From an uncultured Bacteroidales bacterium (GTDB lineage: Bacteria; Bacteroidota; Bacteroidia; Bacteroidales; F082), in contig CAJOCJ010000015.1 in the NCBI GenBank assembly GCA_905236635.1, forward strand, positions 16,237 to 80,236: a stretch of DNA of 64,000 nucleotides. Reading direction: 5' to 3'. Made by a program: the position numbers and the translations under genes. Of this stretch, positions 50,275-60,830 are shown one piece after another. Below the pieces are notes generated by a model. It was not told the DNA's origin and ran no database searches. It saw only the letters and a program-made list of their open reading frames with translations. The stretch's first letter is position 1. Every line of letters begins with the position of its first letter.

Positions 50275-53200
50275 TATCTCTTGACGATTTTCCTTGTTGT
50301 AACGTCACCTTCGTTATCTATAATTCTGACGAAATAGATGCCGCTTGCAAGGTCAGCAATATTGACAGATTCTGAATCATTTATCTTTCTTGAAACGACT
50401 TTTGAACCTATAGAATTATAAATTTCGACATAATTGACATCCTCACCTTTGACATAAATCACGTCGTTGGCAGGATTAGGATAAATCGCTATGTCTTTAT
50501 CGACGACCACTTCTTCAACGCCTAAAATCAGGGTGTTACCTGGGAAGCAGATATCGTCAACCCAGCAGACGTTACCTTCTGTAGCGCCGTTTGACGACGT
50601 GTCATAACGCCATTCAAGAGTATGCTCACCCGCACTCAACTCATAGGTAAACAACGTCCAGTCGTTATCACCCGACCAGAATCCGACATGTTTCCCATCC
50701 ACATAAATGATAAGATAATCCTTGCGGTACTTGGTGTTTGTCTTATAATAGAATGACAAAATGCCATCCGTAGTATTGTTTATGGTAATGATAAACGACG
50801 AAGTCTGATTCTTATCAATATTACCGCATTGGGCGCTATAGTTTCCATTGTAAACAACCTCGTCGGTGACAAACCAGTAGGCATCGCCAGAATGTTGCCA
50901 GTTGAATTTGGAGAAATTACCTGTTTCGAAATCTTCCTTAACTGTACCTATAACAATTTGCATTGATTTATTGGCCTCATATTGACCTGATACTGCACTG
51001 ACATTAACAGTTACCATCGTCCCTTCAGGTGCATTGTCGCCGACAAGAATATCAAATATCTTTACAAATTCTGCTCCAACATTCAAATTTCCAACATTGA
51101 TATTGTTGTTTGTAAATGTCAGATATTCCGAATTGGCACTCCCATGAATTGTGGTACCTGCAGCCTGATAATGGCCGATATTTTTACCCTTTACGGTAAT
51201 CCTCACTGTTTCTCCCGGCTCGAGGTATCCGTTATGATTGGTTGATATCTCTTCAAAGGTCATCTCGTTGATCTGCAACGATGGAGCCAGAGCCTGGAAC
51301 ATAAGGTTTTTAGTCCAGACCTGTGTGCCGTCGGTACATGTCATCACAAAATCGACGTATGTTCCGTCTGGAATATTGTCAGCCACTACGATGTCGAAAG
51401 CATCGGCAACCGTTACTGTCTGACCGGCGTTAATAGTGCCCACCACCACTGTCGACTTTGATAATGTCACATAATTAGAAGCCGTTGATAATGTTGCGGT
51501 GACGTTATTTGCAGCGACAGCCCCTGCATTCTTGAAATCGACATCCATAGATATGTCTCTTCCAAATACAAAATCGCCGTGGATATCAGTATTTTGAGGA
51601 TATACGTAAGCGGTACTATGTAATAATCCCATTATATTTATCGTTTGTGGCCAAGCATTCGGTCCTGTCACGATAAGCTGAAGTGTGTCGGCATCATCGA
51701 GTGCACTTGCGAATTGCACATTGGCGTTTCCGTTGGCGTCGGTCAAGCCGAATGCTAACATCTCGCCGTTATGGAATATGCTGCAGCGGAAGTTACTCTG
51801 TGGCTCTCCTCGCTTGGTTACTGTGACTGGTATCGACGTGGTGCCGAGGGTCACTGCTGACGGATAGTTTATCTCCGGACGGAATGGCTCGTCGAGCCAC
51901 GGGCAGACTGCCACATCGCCCAAGATGTTGATATCATAGAGGTTCCAACGCATGCATGGATCTTCGCCCCAAGGAGTATTGACATAAGGAGCCGTCATTA
52001 TCTTCATCTCCACGAATGCTGTTCCTATGTATGGCAGGCGGTCGTTATAATAAGCGTCGATAAACTCACGGTGGAGGTGTGCCGCCATGCCATCGCCCCA
52101 AGGCTGATACCAGCCATAACGCGAATTGCCTGTAGTGGCAACGAATCCCGTCGAGATGTTGACCAAACGCTCGAGCATACAGGTGTGGGTGAAGTCACCG
52201 CAGATGCAACCGTGTGAATGGAAGAAGTTGTAGTTATGATGTACGCCGTCGAGTTGTGCGAACGAGCCGTCGTTGGTGGTGTTGACATACCATCCTGCCA
52301 CGTAATCGGTGTTGGCGTGACCCACATGGTGGACATATTGTCCGCCGTATTGGTTGATGGCGTTTCTGAAAATACTGCCGCTCCAGCCTGTAGGACCATC
52401 AGCGTATATCTTGATGAAGTTATAATCTTCAGGGATGCCGACGGTGGTATAGTCATAGTTGCTTGAACCGCCGATAAGCATCTCAAGGTCGGTGCTGCCG
52501 TAGTAGCCGTCGCCAAGATGTTCTGCGCCAAGGATGACATCATGGAACTCGCCAAGCACAGGGTTAGCCTGATATTCCAATGTCTTGTGCATCATATTGT
52601 TAAACTGCTGTTCGTTGTTAAACGGCATACGTGCAATGGCCAATTCAGGAAGGAGGTCGTCTTCACCCACCTCGCCCCAGAGGTTGTCGTTATCGTCATT
52701 CCATGTGCCGTCGAGGCATACGAAATACATATCGGCAGGTAGGTTGTCAACCTCGTCATCCCATACATTGCAATAAAGTGCACGCCATGGCACTATGCCC
52801 GAGTCGCCGCCGAGCAGAACCATCTCGATGCCTTCGTTATCATACTCTTGCTTGATATAGTTACGCATCTTCTCGGCGTCGTCGCGACCTGCGAAGGCGG
52901 CGAGGATGTCTTCCAATGCTGTGACATGTGTGCGAAGACCACGGGCCTCATAGAACGCCACGTACTCATCGAAATAAGGCACCCAGTTCTGAGGCGTGAT
53001 GACGAGCAACTCATAGCCGCTCATCGTCCTAGCCTTGTTTTTATATGCCGAGACAGCCTCTGGGTTCTGCGCCAGACGCTCCACACGGGCCTGCACCTCA
53101 GGTGTCAGCCAGAGCTTACTGATTTTGCCTGATTTTGAGGCAGCTGCGTCGATGGTGACAGTCACCGTCTTGGCATACGACACCTTGCCTGTGGCAGGGA

Positions 53201-53654
53201 CGTACCTCACAGGGGTGAACTGTGCGAAAGCGAACGAGCAGCCGTTGAGATACTGGGTCTTAACCTTCGAATATGTATTTTCAGGATACACATCATTTGA
53301 ACGATAGAAGTCCTCGTTTTTCTCAAAAACCAACGGCTCTGTCGATGACAGCGGGCGTGCTTTCTGGGCTGGCAGGAGGTTATAAGTGCCTTCCAGTTCC
53401 ACAAAGTCGGAATACTCCACTGTAATGCCTTTAGCATCAGTATTTTGAGGCAACAACAGCGACACCGTCTGATAAGGCAATGAGGCCTCGCCGGCGATAC
53501 CGTTATTGTAAGTGTCAGCAAAGCGGATCACGTCATAGCCGTTGACCTCGCTGACCATCGGGGTTCCGAAATGATATGTCTTCTGCACCGTCTGAGCAAA
53601 TGTAAGAGTGCTCAAGATTGCAGAAAACACCAATGTTAACAATGTTTTTTTCAT
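50274..53654 (-). CDS. secreted C25-family (gingipain-like) cysteine peptidase with T9SS sorting domain
   Basis: HVGHANTDYVAGW and FFHSHGCICGDFTH catalytic His/Cys regions, VTPQNWVPYFDEYVAFYEARGLRT, C-terminal IAIYPNPANDVIYVKGEDVNYVEIYNSIGSKV. Confidence 0.92.
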   Translation of the reverse strand: MKKTLLTLVFSAILSTLTFAQTVQKTYHFGTPMVSEVNGYDVIRFADTYNNGIAGEASLPYQTVSLLLPQNTDAKGITVEYSDFVELEGTYNLLPAQKARPLSSTEPLVFEKNEDFYRSNDVYPENTYSKVKTQYLNGCSFAFAQFTPVRYVPATGKVSYAKTVTVTIDAAASKSGKISKLWLTPEVQARVERLAQNPEAVSAYKNKARTMSGYELLVITPQNWVPYFDEYVAFYEARGLRTHVTALEDILAAFAGRDDAEKMRNYIKQEYDNEGIEMVLLGGDSGIVPWRALYCNVWDDEVDNLPADMYFVCLDGTWNDDNDNLWGEVGEDDLLPELAIARMPFNNEQQFNNMMHKTLEYQANPVLGEFHDVILGAEHLGDGYYGSTDLEMLIGGSSNYDYTTVGIPEDYNFIKIYADGPTGWSGSIFRNAINQYGGQYVHHVGHANTDYVAGWYVNTTNDGSFAQLDGVHHNYNFFHSHGCICGDFTHTCMLERLVNISTGFVATTGNSRYGWYQPWGDGMAAHLHREFIDAYYNDRLPYIGTAFVEMKIMTAPYVNTPWGEDPCMRWNLYDINILGDVAVCPWLDEPFRPEINYPSAVTLGTTSIPVTVTKRGEPQSNFRCSIFHNGEMLAFGLTDANGNANVQFASALDDADTLQLIVTGPNAWPQTINIMGLLHSTAYVYPQNTDIHGDFVFGRDISMDVDFKNAGAVAANNVTATLSTASNYVTLSKSTVVVGTINAGQTVTVADAFDIVVADNIPDGTYVDFVMTCTDGTQVWTKNLMFQALAPSLQINEMTFEEISTNHNGYLEPGETVRITVKGKNIGHYQAAGTTIHGSANSEYLTFTNNNINVGNLNVGAEFVKIFDILVGDNAPEGTMVTVNVSAVSGQYEANKSMQIVIGTVKEDFETGNFSKFNWQHSGDAYWFVTDEVVYNGNYSAQCGNIDKNQTSSFIITINNTTDGILSFYYKTNTKYRKDYLIIYVDGKHVGFWSGDNDWTLFTYELSAGEHTLEWRYDTSSNGATEGNVCWVDDICFPGNTLILGVEEVVVDKDIAIYPNPANDVIYVKGEDVNYVEIYNSIGSKVVSRKINDSESVNIADLASGIYFVRIIDNEGDVTTRKIVKR

Positions 53655-53658
53655 AGTT

Positions 53659-55374
53659 TTATCCGTTTATCCATTTTTCGACTTCCTCAAGCTGTAAAGC
53701 CGGGACGTCGAGTTTGTTTTTCTTTCTTATTCCGTTGAGTTTCTCACGCAGTGCCGAAGGCTTCTCCGACTGCATCTGCTCAATGGTTGTATAGTTAAGT
53801 TTCACAAGGATGTCCGCCCAGAACTCCGGCACGCCGATGGCCATGAAGTCTTCTTTCGTGGCGGCTTTTCTATGCACCTCCGGACGCATCGTCGGGAAGA
53901 GAAGCACTTCCTGAATCTGTGTCTGCCCTGTGAGCAGCATCACGAAACGGTCGATGCCGATACCCATTCCAGAGGTAGGAGGCATGCCATATTCAAGTGC
54001 GCGTAAGAAGTCTTGGTCGATAAGCATCGCCTCGTCGTCACCGCGACCCGCCAGCTTCATCTGCTCCTCGAAACGGGCGCGCTGGTCGATAGGGTCGTTG
54101 AGCTCGGTATAGGCGTTGGCGACCTCTTTGCCGTTGATCATCAGCTCGAAACGCTCGGTGAGCTCAGGGTTGTTACGATGACGTTTGCAGAGTGGCGACA
54201 TCTCGACAGGATAGTCGGTGATAAATGTCGGCTGGATGTAGGTGCCTTCGCATTTTGCGCCGAAGATCTCATCGATGAGCTTGCCTTTACCCATCGACTC
54301 GTCAATTTCGACATCGAGTTTCTTGCACACCTCACGCAACTGTGCTTCGTCCATGCCTGTGATGTCAATTCCTGTCTTCTCTTTGATAGAGTCGATCATT
54401 GAGATACGTTTGAACGGACGTTTCAGGCTTATCTCATGGTCGCCCACATGCAGAGTGTCGGTGCCGAGCACCTCTTGAGCGCAGCGGCATATCATCTCCT
54501 CGGTGAAGTCCATCATCCAGAGGTAGTCTTTGTATGCCACATATATCTCCATCGCAGTGAACTCAGGGTTATGCGAGCGGTCCATGCCTTCGTTGCGGAA
54601 GTTACGCGAGAACTCATACACACCGTCGAAGCCGCCCACGATGAGACGTTTCAGATAAAGCTCATCGGCGATACGCAGATACATCGGGATGTCGAGGGCG
54701 TTGTGGTGGGTGATGAAAGGACGTGCCGAGGCGCCTCCCGGTATAGGCTGAAGAACAGGAGTCTCCACCTCAAGATAGCCTCTCTCGTTGAAAAAGTTAC
54801 GCATGCTGTTGATGATTCGCGTCCTCTTCTCGAAGATATCTTTTACTTTATCGTTGACAACCAGGTCGACGTAACGCATACGGTAACGCAGCTCCGGGTC
54901 GTTGAACTCGTCGTATTTCACACCGTCTTTCTCCTTCACAATCGGCAGCGGACGCAATGACTTGCTGAGCACCTTCATCTCCTTGACGTGGATTGAAATC
55001 TCGCCCATCTGGGTACGGAACACGAAGCCTTTCACCCCGATGAAGTCGCCAATGTCGAGCAGACGTTTGAACACGACGTTGTACATCGTCTTATCCTCAC
55101 CCGGGCAAATCTCGTCGCGGTTGAGATAAAGCTGGATACGTCCGTGGGCGTCCTGCAGTTCGCAGAATGATGCAGCACCCATGATACGACGGCTCATGAT
55201 TCGTCCGCCGATGCTGACGTTTTCGAATTTTGTGAGGTCGTTGTCGTCAAACTGTTCCTTAATCTGTGAAGTCGTCACGTTGACGTCGAAAGCCGCCTGC
55301 GGATACGGGTTAATGCCTAGTTTGTAAAGCTCTTGAAGGGAGTTCCTTCTAATCTGTTCTTGTTCGTTTAACAT
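53659..55374 (-). CDS. lysS: lysine--tRNA ligase (class II)
   Basis: [74 protein letters not shown]. Confidence 0.97.
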   Translation of the reverse strand: MLNEQEQIRRNSLQELYKLGINPYPQAAFDVNVTTSQIKEQFDDNDLTKFENVSIGGRIMSRRIMGAASFCELQDAHGRIQLYLNRDEICPGEDKTMYNVVFKRLLDIGDFIGVKGFVFRTQMGEISIHVKEMKVLSKSLRPLPIVKEKDGVKYDEFNDPELRYRMRYVDLVVNDKVKDIFEKRTRIINSMRNFFNERGYLEVETPVLQPIPGGASARPFITHHNALDIPMYLRIADELYLKRLIVGGFDGVYEFSRNFRNEGMDRSHNPEFTAMEIYVAYKDYLWMMDFTEEMICRCAQEVLGTDTLHVGDHEISLKRPFKRISMIDSIKEKTGIDITGMDEAQLREVCKKLDVEIDESMGKGKLIDEIFGAKCEGTYIQPTFITDYPVEMSPLCKRHRNNPELTERFELMINGKEVANAYTELNDPIDQRARFEEQMKLAGRGDDEAMLIDQDFLRALEYGMPPTSGMGIGIDRFVMLLTGQTQIQEVLLFPTMRPEVHRKAATKEDFMAIGVPEFWADILVKLNYTTIEQMQSEKPSALREKLNGIRKKNKLDVPALQLEEVEKWING

Positions 55375-55470
55375 ATATATATTTTATTTTATTTTCCAAA
55401 TATGTATTTGGGTGCAAAGATACATATTTTTTTCTTAAACGACAGGATATTTCTTTATTTTTCGACTTAA

Positions 55471-56031
55471 TTAAATATATCTGGCGATGGAGTAGATATA
55501 GTTTTCTGTTATTTTGGTTTCAAAAACGATGTTTTCGGCATGTGTGAGCACTGTTTTCAGGTCGTTGCGTATGCCTTCGCCCGTGAGTTTGAGCGCTGCC
55601 TCTTTCTTGGTCCAGAGAGCGAGGAAAGCCGACAGGCTTTCGGGCGCCGACGCTATCGTGGCTTGCTCTTCTTCGTTCATGGTATATGCTATCAGCGCAG
55701 GCGTTACCTTACGTGTTGTCTCCACGTCGGCGCCCACCGGGCGGCTGTCGATGGCGCATAATGCCACATTGCCCGAGTGACTGAAACTGAAATGTATCTC
55801 GGGATGCCCTTTGATGACGGGTTTGCCGCCTTCGAGATAGTCGAACTCTGGCGCCTCGGCGATGCCGTATTCTTTTTGGAGGCCCTCCATCAGGAGCAGA
55901 TACACCGCCAGCGACAGCCGCCGGCCGCTCTCGTGAGCAAACTTCAACGCATGCTCACGCCGCTGCGGCGACACCATCGCCAGTGCCTTCTCAATATCGA
56001 GATTTTCTGTATGTTCGTTGAGATATACCAT
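55471..56031 (-). CDS. 4'-phosphopantetheinyl transferase superfamily protein
   Basis: IHFSFSHSGNVALCAIDSRPVGADVETTRK, FLALWTKKEAALKLTGEGI; start chosen at MVYLNEH. Confidence 0.92.
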   Translation of the reverse strand: MVYLNEHTENLDIEKALAMVSPQRREHALKFAHESGRRLSLAVYLLLMEGLQKEYGIAEAPEFDYLEGGKPVIKGHPEIHFSFSHSGNVALCAIDSRPVGADVETTRKVTPALIAYTMNEEEQATIASAPESLSAFLALWTKKEAALKLTGEGIRNDLKTVLTHAENIVFETKITENYIYSIARYI

Positions 56032-56040
56032 AATAATCTG

Positions 56041-56048
56041 CAAAGATA
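56041..56048 (-). promoter_or_regulatory. putative -7 element for the phosphopantetheinyl transferase gene
   Basis: CAAAGATA (TATCTTTG on minus) immediately upstream. Confidence 0.45.
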
Positions 56049-56093
56049 CATTTTTTGGATAAAATATTCATGATAAAGATGAAAGAAATTTAC

Positions 56094-56101
56094 TATCTTT
56101 G
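56094..56101 (+). promoter_or_regulatory. putative -7 element for recG
   Basis: TATCTTTG 15 nt before ATG 56116. Confidence 0.5.
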
Positions 56102-56115
56102 CAAAAACAATTCTG

Positions 56116-58218
56116 ATGGTCGATCTTCTGCAGACGAAAATAGAATACCTCAAAGGCGTTGGACCGAAACGAGCCGAGCTTCTGAACAAGGAACTGGGCA
56201 TCTTCACGTTTCAGGACCTCCTCGACTATTTCCCGTTCAGATACATCGACCGCTCGCAGATCCACAAGGTCAGACAGATTACCGACGACACCGTATATTA
56301 CCAGTTGGTGGGCACCGTCAGCAACATGCAATGCATTGGCGCTCCGCGAGTTACAAGGATTACAGCGACATTTACCGACGACACTGGAAGCATCGAACTG
56401 GTATGGTTTAAAGGTCTGAAATGGATAAAAAACCGCTTCCAGCCTGGCAAGAAATACCTCATTTTCGGCAAGGCGAGCGTGTTTAACAACCGCTTCAACT
56501 TCACCCACCCCGATGTGGAGAACTACGACCCCAACGACACCATTGTCGGCGAGGCATTGCAGGGTGTTTACAATACCACCGAGAAGATGAAAAACTCGGG
56601 GCTTGGCACAAAACAGTTCGCGAAACTGATAAAGACATGCGTGCAGCAGGTGTGGAACGTGATTCCGGAGGTGCTGCCCGAGAGCCTGGTGCTCCATGAC
56701 AAGCTTCTGCCACGAAAAGAAGCGTATTACAAGATACATCTGCCGTCGAACAGCACTGACATCCAACGTGCTACGACGCGCTTGAAATATGAGGAACATT
56801 TCTTCTTCCAACTGCGTCTTCTGATACATAAGAAAGACCGCCAGATGAACACCCGAAGCGTTGTGTTTCAACAAGTTGGCGATTATTTCAACACCTTTTA
56901 CAAGGAACACCTGCCCTTCCCTCTCACCAACGCGCAAAAACGTGTCATCAAGGAGATACGCGCCGACCTTAAGAGCGGGCATCAGATGAACCGATTGCTG
57001 CAAGGCGACGTAGGCAGCGGCAAGACCATAGTGGCGTTGATGATCATGCTTCTGGCGCTCGACAACGGCTACCAGGCCGCCCTCATGGCCCCCACAGAGA
57101 TCCTTGCTACACAGCATCTTGAGACGTTGAGGGCTCAGCTCGAAGGCATGGACGTGCATTTCACCCTGCTCACCGGAAGCACCAAGACTGCCGAGCGAAA
57201 ACAAATATTAAATGACCTCGCCAACGGAGATCTGCAGATAATAATAGGAACGCACGCTCTGATAGAAGACACCGTGGTCTTCAAGAACCTAGGGCTCTGC
57301 ATCATCGACGAGCAACACCGTTTCGGCGTGGCGCAGCGAGCCTCGTTCTGGGACAAGACAGCATTCCCGCCCCATACCCTCGTCATGACCGCCACCCCTA
57401 TCCCCCGCACCCTCGCAATGACGCAATATGGCGACTTGGACGTCTCGAAAATCGATGAGCTGCCGCCTGGAAGAAAGCCTGTCAAGACGGTGCATATGTA
57501 TCAGGAACAGCGACTTAGAGTCATCGGATTTATGAAGAAACAGATCGCCGAAGGGCATCAGATATATGTCGTTTACCCGCTCATCAAAGAGTCGGAGAAG
57601 ATGGACCTTCTTAACCTTCAGGAAGGCTACGAGGCGATGCTGCGCGACTTCCCAGAACCGGACTATCACATCAGCGTGGTGCACGGACAGATGAAATCTG
57701 ACGACAAAGACTGGGAGATGCAGCGTTTTGTGCGAGGTGAGACGCATATCATGATAGCGACGACGGTGATTGAAGTCGGTGTCAACGTACCCAACGCCTC
57801 AGTAATGATCATCGAAAACGCTAACAGGTTCGGGCTCTCGCAGCTGCATCAGCTACGTGGGCGCGTCGGACGCGGTGCCGAGCAGTCGTACTGTGTGCTC
57901 ATCACCGACCACAAGCTCACGGGCGAGGGCAAGAAACGTATGGAGACGATGGTGAAGACCAACGACGGCTTCGAGATCGCGGAGGCAGACCTGCAGCTGC
58001 GAGGGCCCGGCGAGACACAAGGAACACGGCAGTCGGGAATGATAGAGATGAAGATTGGCGACTTCCAACACGACGAGCCTATCATCAGGCACACGAGAAG
58101 GATGGCCAACCTCTTGCTCGATGCCGACCCAACGCTATCAAAGCCAGAGCATTACGCCACAAAACAGTATTTTTCGCAACAGTTTGAACGCGACTTCGAC
58201 TGGAGCCGAATCGGATAA
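56116..58218 (+). CDS. recG: ATP-dependent DNA helicase RecG
   Basis: GVGPKRAELLNKELGIFTFQDLLDYFPFRYIDRS, LLQGDVGSGKTIVALMIML, IIDEQHRFGVAQRA, MTATPIPRTLAMTQYGDLDVS. Confidence 0.97.
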   Translation: MVDLLQTKIEYLKGVGPKRAELLNKELGIFTFQDLLDYFPFRYIDRSQIHKVRQITDDTVYYQLVGTVSNMQCIGAPRVTRITATFTDDTGSIELVWFKGLKWIKNRFQPGKKYLIFGKASVFNNRFNFTHPDVENYDPNDTIVGEALQGVYNTTEKMKNSGLGTKQFAKLIKTCVQQVWNVIPEVLPESLVLHDKLLPRKEAYYKIHLPSNSTDIQRATTRLKYEEHFFFQLRLLIHKKDRQMNTRSVVFQQVGDYFNTFYKEHLPFPLTNAQKRVIKEIRADLKSGHQMNRLLQGDVGSGKTIVALMIMLLALDNGYQAALMAPTEILATQHLETLRAQLEGMDVHFTLLTGSTKTAERKQILNDLANGDLQIIIGTHALIEDTVVFKNLGLCIIDEQHRFGVAQRASFWDKTAFPPHTLVMTATPIPRTLAMTQYGDLDVSKIDELPPGRKPVKTVHMYQEQRLRVIGFMKKQIAEGHQIYVVYPLIKESEKMDLLNLQEGYEAMLRDFPEPDYHISVVHGQMKSDDKDWEMQRFVRGETHIMIATTVIEVGVNVPNASVMIIENANRFGLSQLHQLRGRVGRGAEQSYCVLITDHKLTGEGKKRMETMVKTNDGFEIAEADLQLRGPGETQGTRQSGMIEMKIGDFQHDEPIIRHTRRMANLLLDADPTLSKPEHYATKQYFSQQFERDFDWSRIG

Positions 58219-58245
58219 AAATCTAATGATTTCGGGGAAAAACAA

Positions 58246-58277
58246 TGTAGAGACGTCATATATATGGCGTCTCTACA
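58246..58277. repeat. 32-bp palindromic repeat between recG and a convergent lipoprotein gene
   Basis: TGTAGAGACGTCATAT/ATATGGCGTCTCTACA, 1 mismatched pair of 16. Confidence 0.92.
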
Positions 58278-58305
58278 ACGTGTATTTCAAAAATCTACAA
58301 TATGA

Positions 58306-59253
58306 TTATTGCATCTTGTCAAGTGATCTCAAGAACTTAGGACCGTGTTTGATGGTCTTTCCTGACTTAGCCTGGCCATTGTCCGGGATGGTAAAGTGGC
58401 AAACAGGCTGAATATTGTCCAAATCAGCATAGTTGCTCGGCTCATTGACAGGGAATGTGCCAGCGATAGGGTTGATACCTTCGATAGTCTCAAGGATCTC
58501 GCCTTCATAAAGCACTGTCACCACGAAGTTGGTTGCAATTGAAGGATCGCAGTTCTCCCACATATCGACATAAACGATATAATCACCTGGTTCGACGTAT
58601 GCACCATCTCCATAGGTGATGTTTTCGTTGTTGATACCATCTATATTGCAGCCTGCATTTGAGTCAAGGTCGAGTTCACCGCCATTGTCGCTCATAGAGT
58701 TACCATAGTAGATATGATATCCGTTAGGCTCAAAGAGGTGAAGGTCGATGTCCTTGTCATTGTCGAACGACAAGCTCACCTGAAGTTCGCCCGTACCCAC
58801 GACATGAAGATCCATCGGGAATTCGATATACTGGCTGACTTCGCCATCAGCGTCCAGAATACCTACAATAATTGTGAAGCTATCATCTGTAAGAGTTTGA
58901 TTTACAACCATAATGAAATCGTAACTGTACTCCTTGCTAAGGCGTTGGTCGGCATCCACCTCATAGTGACCGCTTTTGCCTTCAACACCGATGAGAATTT
59001 TTGATGCCTCGACAGGATATGTAACTGTCACATATTTTGTACCACCTGGGATGACAGTCTGACCGCCCATCTCGACAAGAGGTTCCTCCTCTGATGTTGA
59101 CGATGGAAGAGCTGTTGCTTTGTAGTCAGCACCTTGAACCTCAAAATACTTTTTAACTGTAGAAGAGTTTGATGATGAGCTGCTTTTGTCTTTTTTGCAG
59201 CCGACAGCCACGAGCATTAATGCTGCTGTCAATAACAATAATACTTTTTTCAT
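58306..59253 (-). CDS. lipoprotein with YfaP/DUF2135-like domain
   Basis: LVAVGCKKDK lipobox (start at internal MKKVLLLL); DIDLHLFEPNGYHIYYGNSMSDNGGELDLDSNAGCNIDGINNENITYGDG. Confidence 0.65.
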   Translation of the reverse strand: MKKVLLLLTAALMLVAVGCKKDKSSSSSNSSTVKKYFEVQGADYKATALPSSTSEEEPLVEMGGQTVIPGGTKYVTVTYPVEASKILIGVEGKSGHYEVDADQRLSKEYSYDFIMVVNQTLTDDSFTIIVGILDADGEVSQYIEFPMDLHVVGTGELQVSLSFDNDKDIDLHLFEPNGYHIYYGNSMSDNGGELDLDSNAGCNIDGINNENITYGDGAYVEPGDYIVYVDMWENCDPSIATNFVVTVLYEGEILETIEGINPIAGTFPVNEPSNYADLDNIQPVCHFTIPDNGQAKSGKTIKHGPKFLRSLDKMQ

Positions 59254-59292
59254 TTTTTTGAATTTTAAGTTAAACTTCGAATTAAATTTTTG

Positions 59293-59300
59293 CAAAGATA
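59293..59300 (-). promoter_or_regulatory. putative -7 element for the YfaP-like lipoprotein gene
   Basis: CAAAGATA (TATCTTTG on minus). Confidence 0.45.
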
Positions 59301-59332
59301 TGAATTATTTTAATACAAATGACATAAAAATG

Positions 59333-59986
<654 letters not shown>

Positions 59987-60041
59987 GTTGCAAATTTAGT
60001 AAAAAAGTTTGTAAAGTTGATGAAGTTTGTAAAGTTTTTCT

Positions 60042-60049
60042 TATTTTTG
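60042..60049 (+). promoter_or_regulatory. putative -7 element for gpmA
   Basis: TATTTTTG upstream of ATG 60073. Confidence 0.45.
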
Positions 60050-60072
60050 CATTTTTGAACAAAATATAAAAT

Positions 60073-60819
60073 ATGAAAAAACTCATATTAGTTCGCCACG
60101 GCGAAAGTGAATGGAACAAGCTCAACCTCTTCACAGGTTGGACCAATGTTGATTTGTCGGAGAAAGGCATCCAGGAAGCAAAAGATGCCGGAAATGCCTT
60201 GAAAGACGGCGGTTACAAGCCAGAAGTGTGTTTTACGTCATATCTGAAAAGAGCTGTCAAGACGCTCAACAACATCTTGGATGTGATGGACATGGACTGG
60301 CTGCCAGTATATAAAAGCTGGCGCCTCAACGAGAAGAGCTACGGTCAGCTGCAGGGTTTGAACAAGGTCGATATGGCGAAGAAATACGGCGAGGAGCAGG
60401 TGCTGAAATGGCGTCGTTGCTTCGACGTACAGCCTCCGGCGCTGGCGATGGACGACCCGAAGAGCCCGCGTCAAGACCCACGTTATGCCGAGCTCACTGA
60501 CGAACAGATTCCTCTGACAGAGTCGCTGAAAGACACCATCGCAAGATTGATGCCCTATTATAAAGATGTGATACTCAAGGCCTTCGAGAATCACGACGAG
60601 GTGATGGTGGTGGCTCACGGCAACAGCCTCCGCGGCATTGTGAAAGAACTCCGCGGCATGAGTGAAGACGAGATCATAAAATTCAATATTCCAACAGCAA
60701 TTCCTTATATCTTCGAGTTCGACGACAAGATGAACCTCAAGAAAGACTTCTTCCTCGGCGACCCTGAAGAGATTGCAAAGAAGATGCAAAGCGTAGCAAA
60801 TCAAGGAAAAGCGAAATAA
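60073..60819 (+). CDS. gpmA: 2,3-bisphosphoglycerate-dependent phosphoglycerate mutase
   Basis: LILVRHGESEWNKLNLFTGWTNVDLSEKG, RRCFDVQPPAL, VVAHGNSLRGIVKEL. Confidence 0.96.
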   Translation: MKKLILVRHGESEWNKLNLFTGWTNVDLSEKGIQEAKDAGNALKDGGYKPEVCFTSYLKRAVKTLNNILDVMDMDWLPVYKSWRLNEKSYGQLQGLNKVDMAKKYGEEQVLKWRRCFDVQPPALAMDDPKSPRQDPRYAELTDEQIPLTESLKDTIARLMPYYKDVILKAFENHDEVMVVAHGNSLRGIVKELRGMSEDEIIKFNIPTAIPYIFEFDDKMNLKKDFFLGDPEEIAKKMQSVANQGKAK

Positions 60820-60830
60820 ACACCGGCTTT

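Noticed and set aside
56068-57204. 378-aa minus-strand ORF opposite recG
   Set aside because: Shadow ORF from codon bias of recG; runs through the recG promoter and start.
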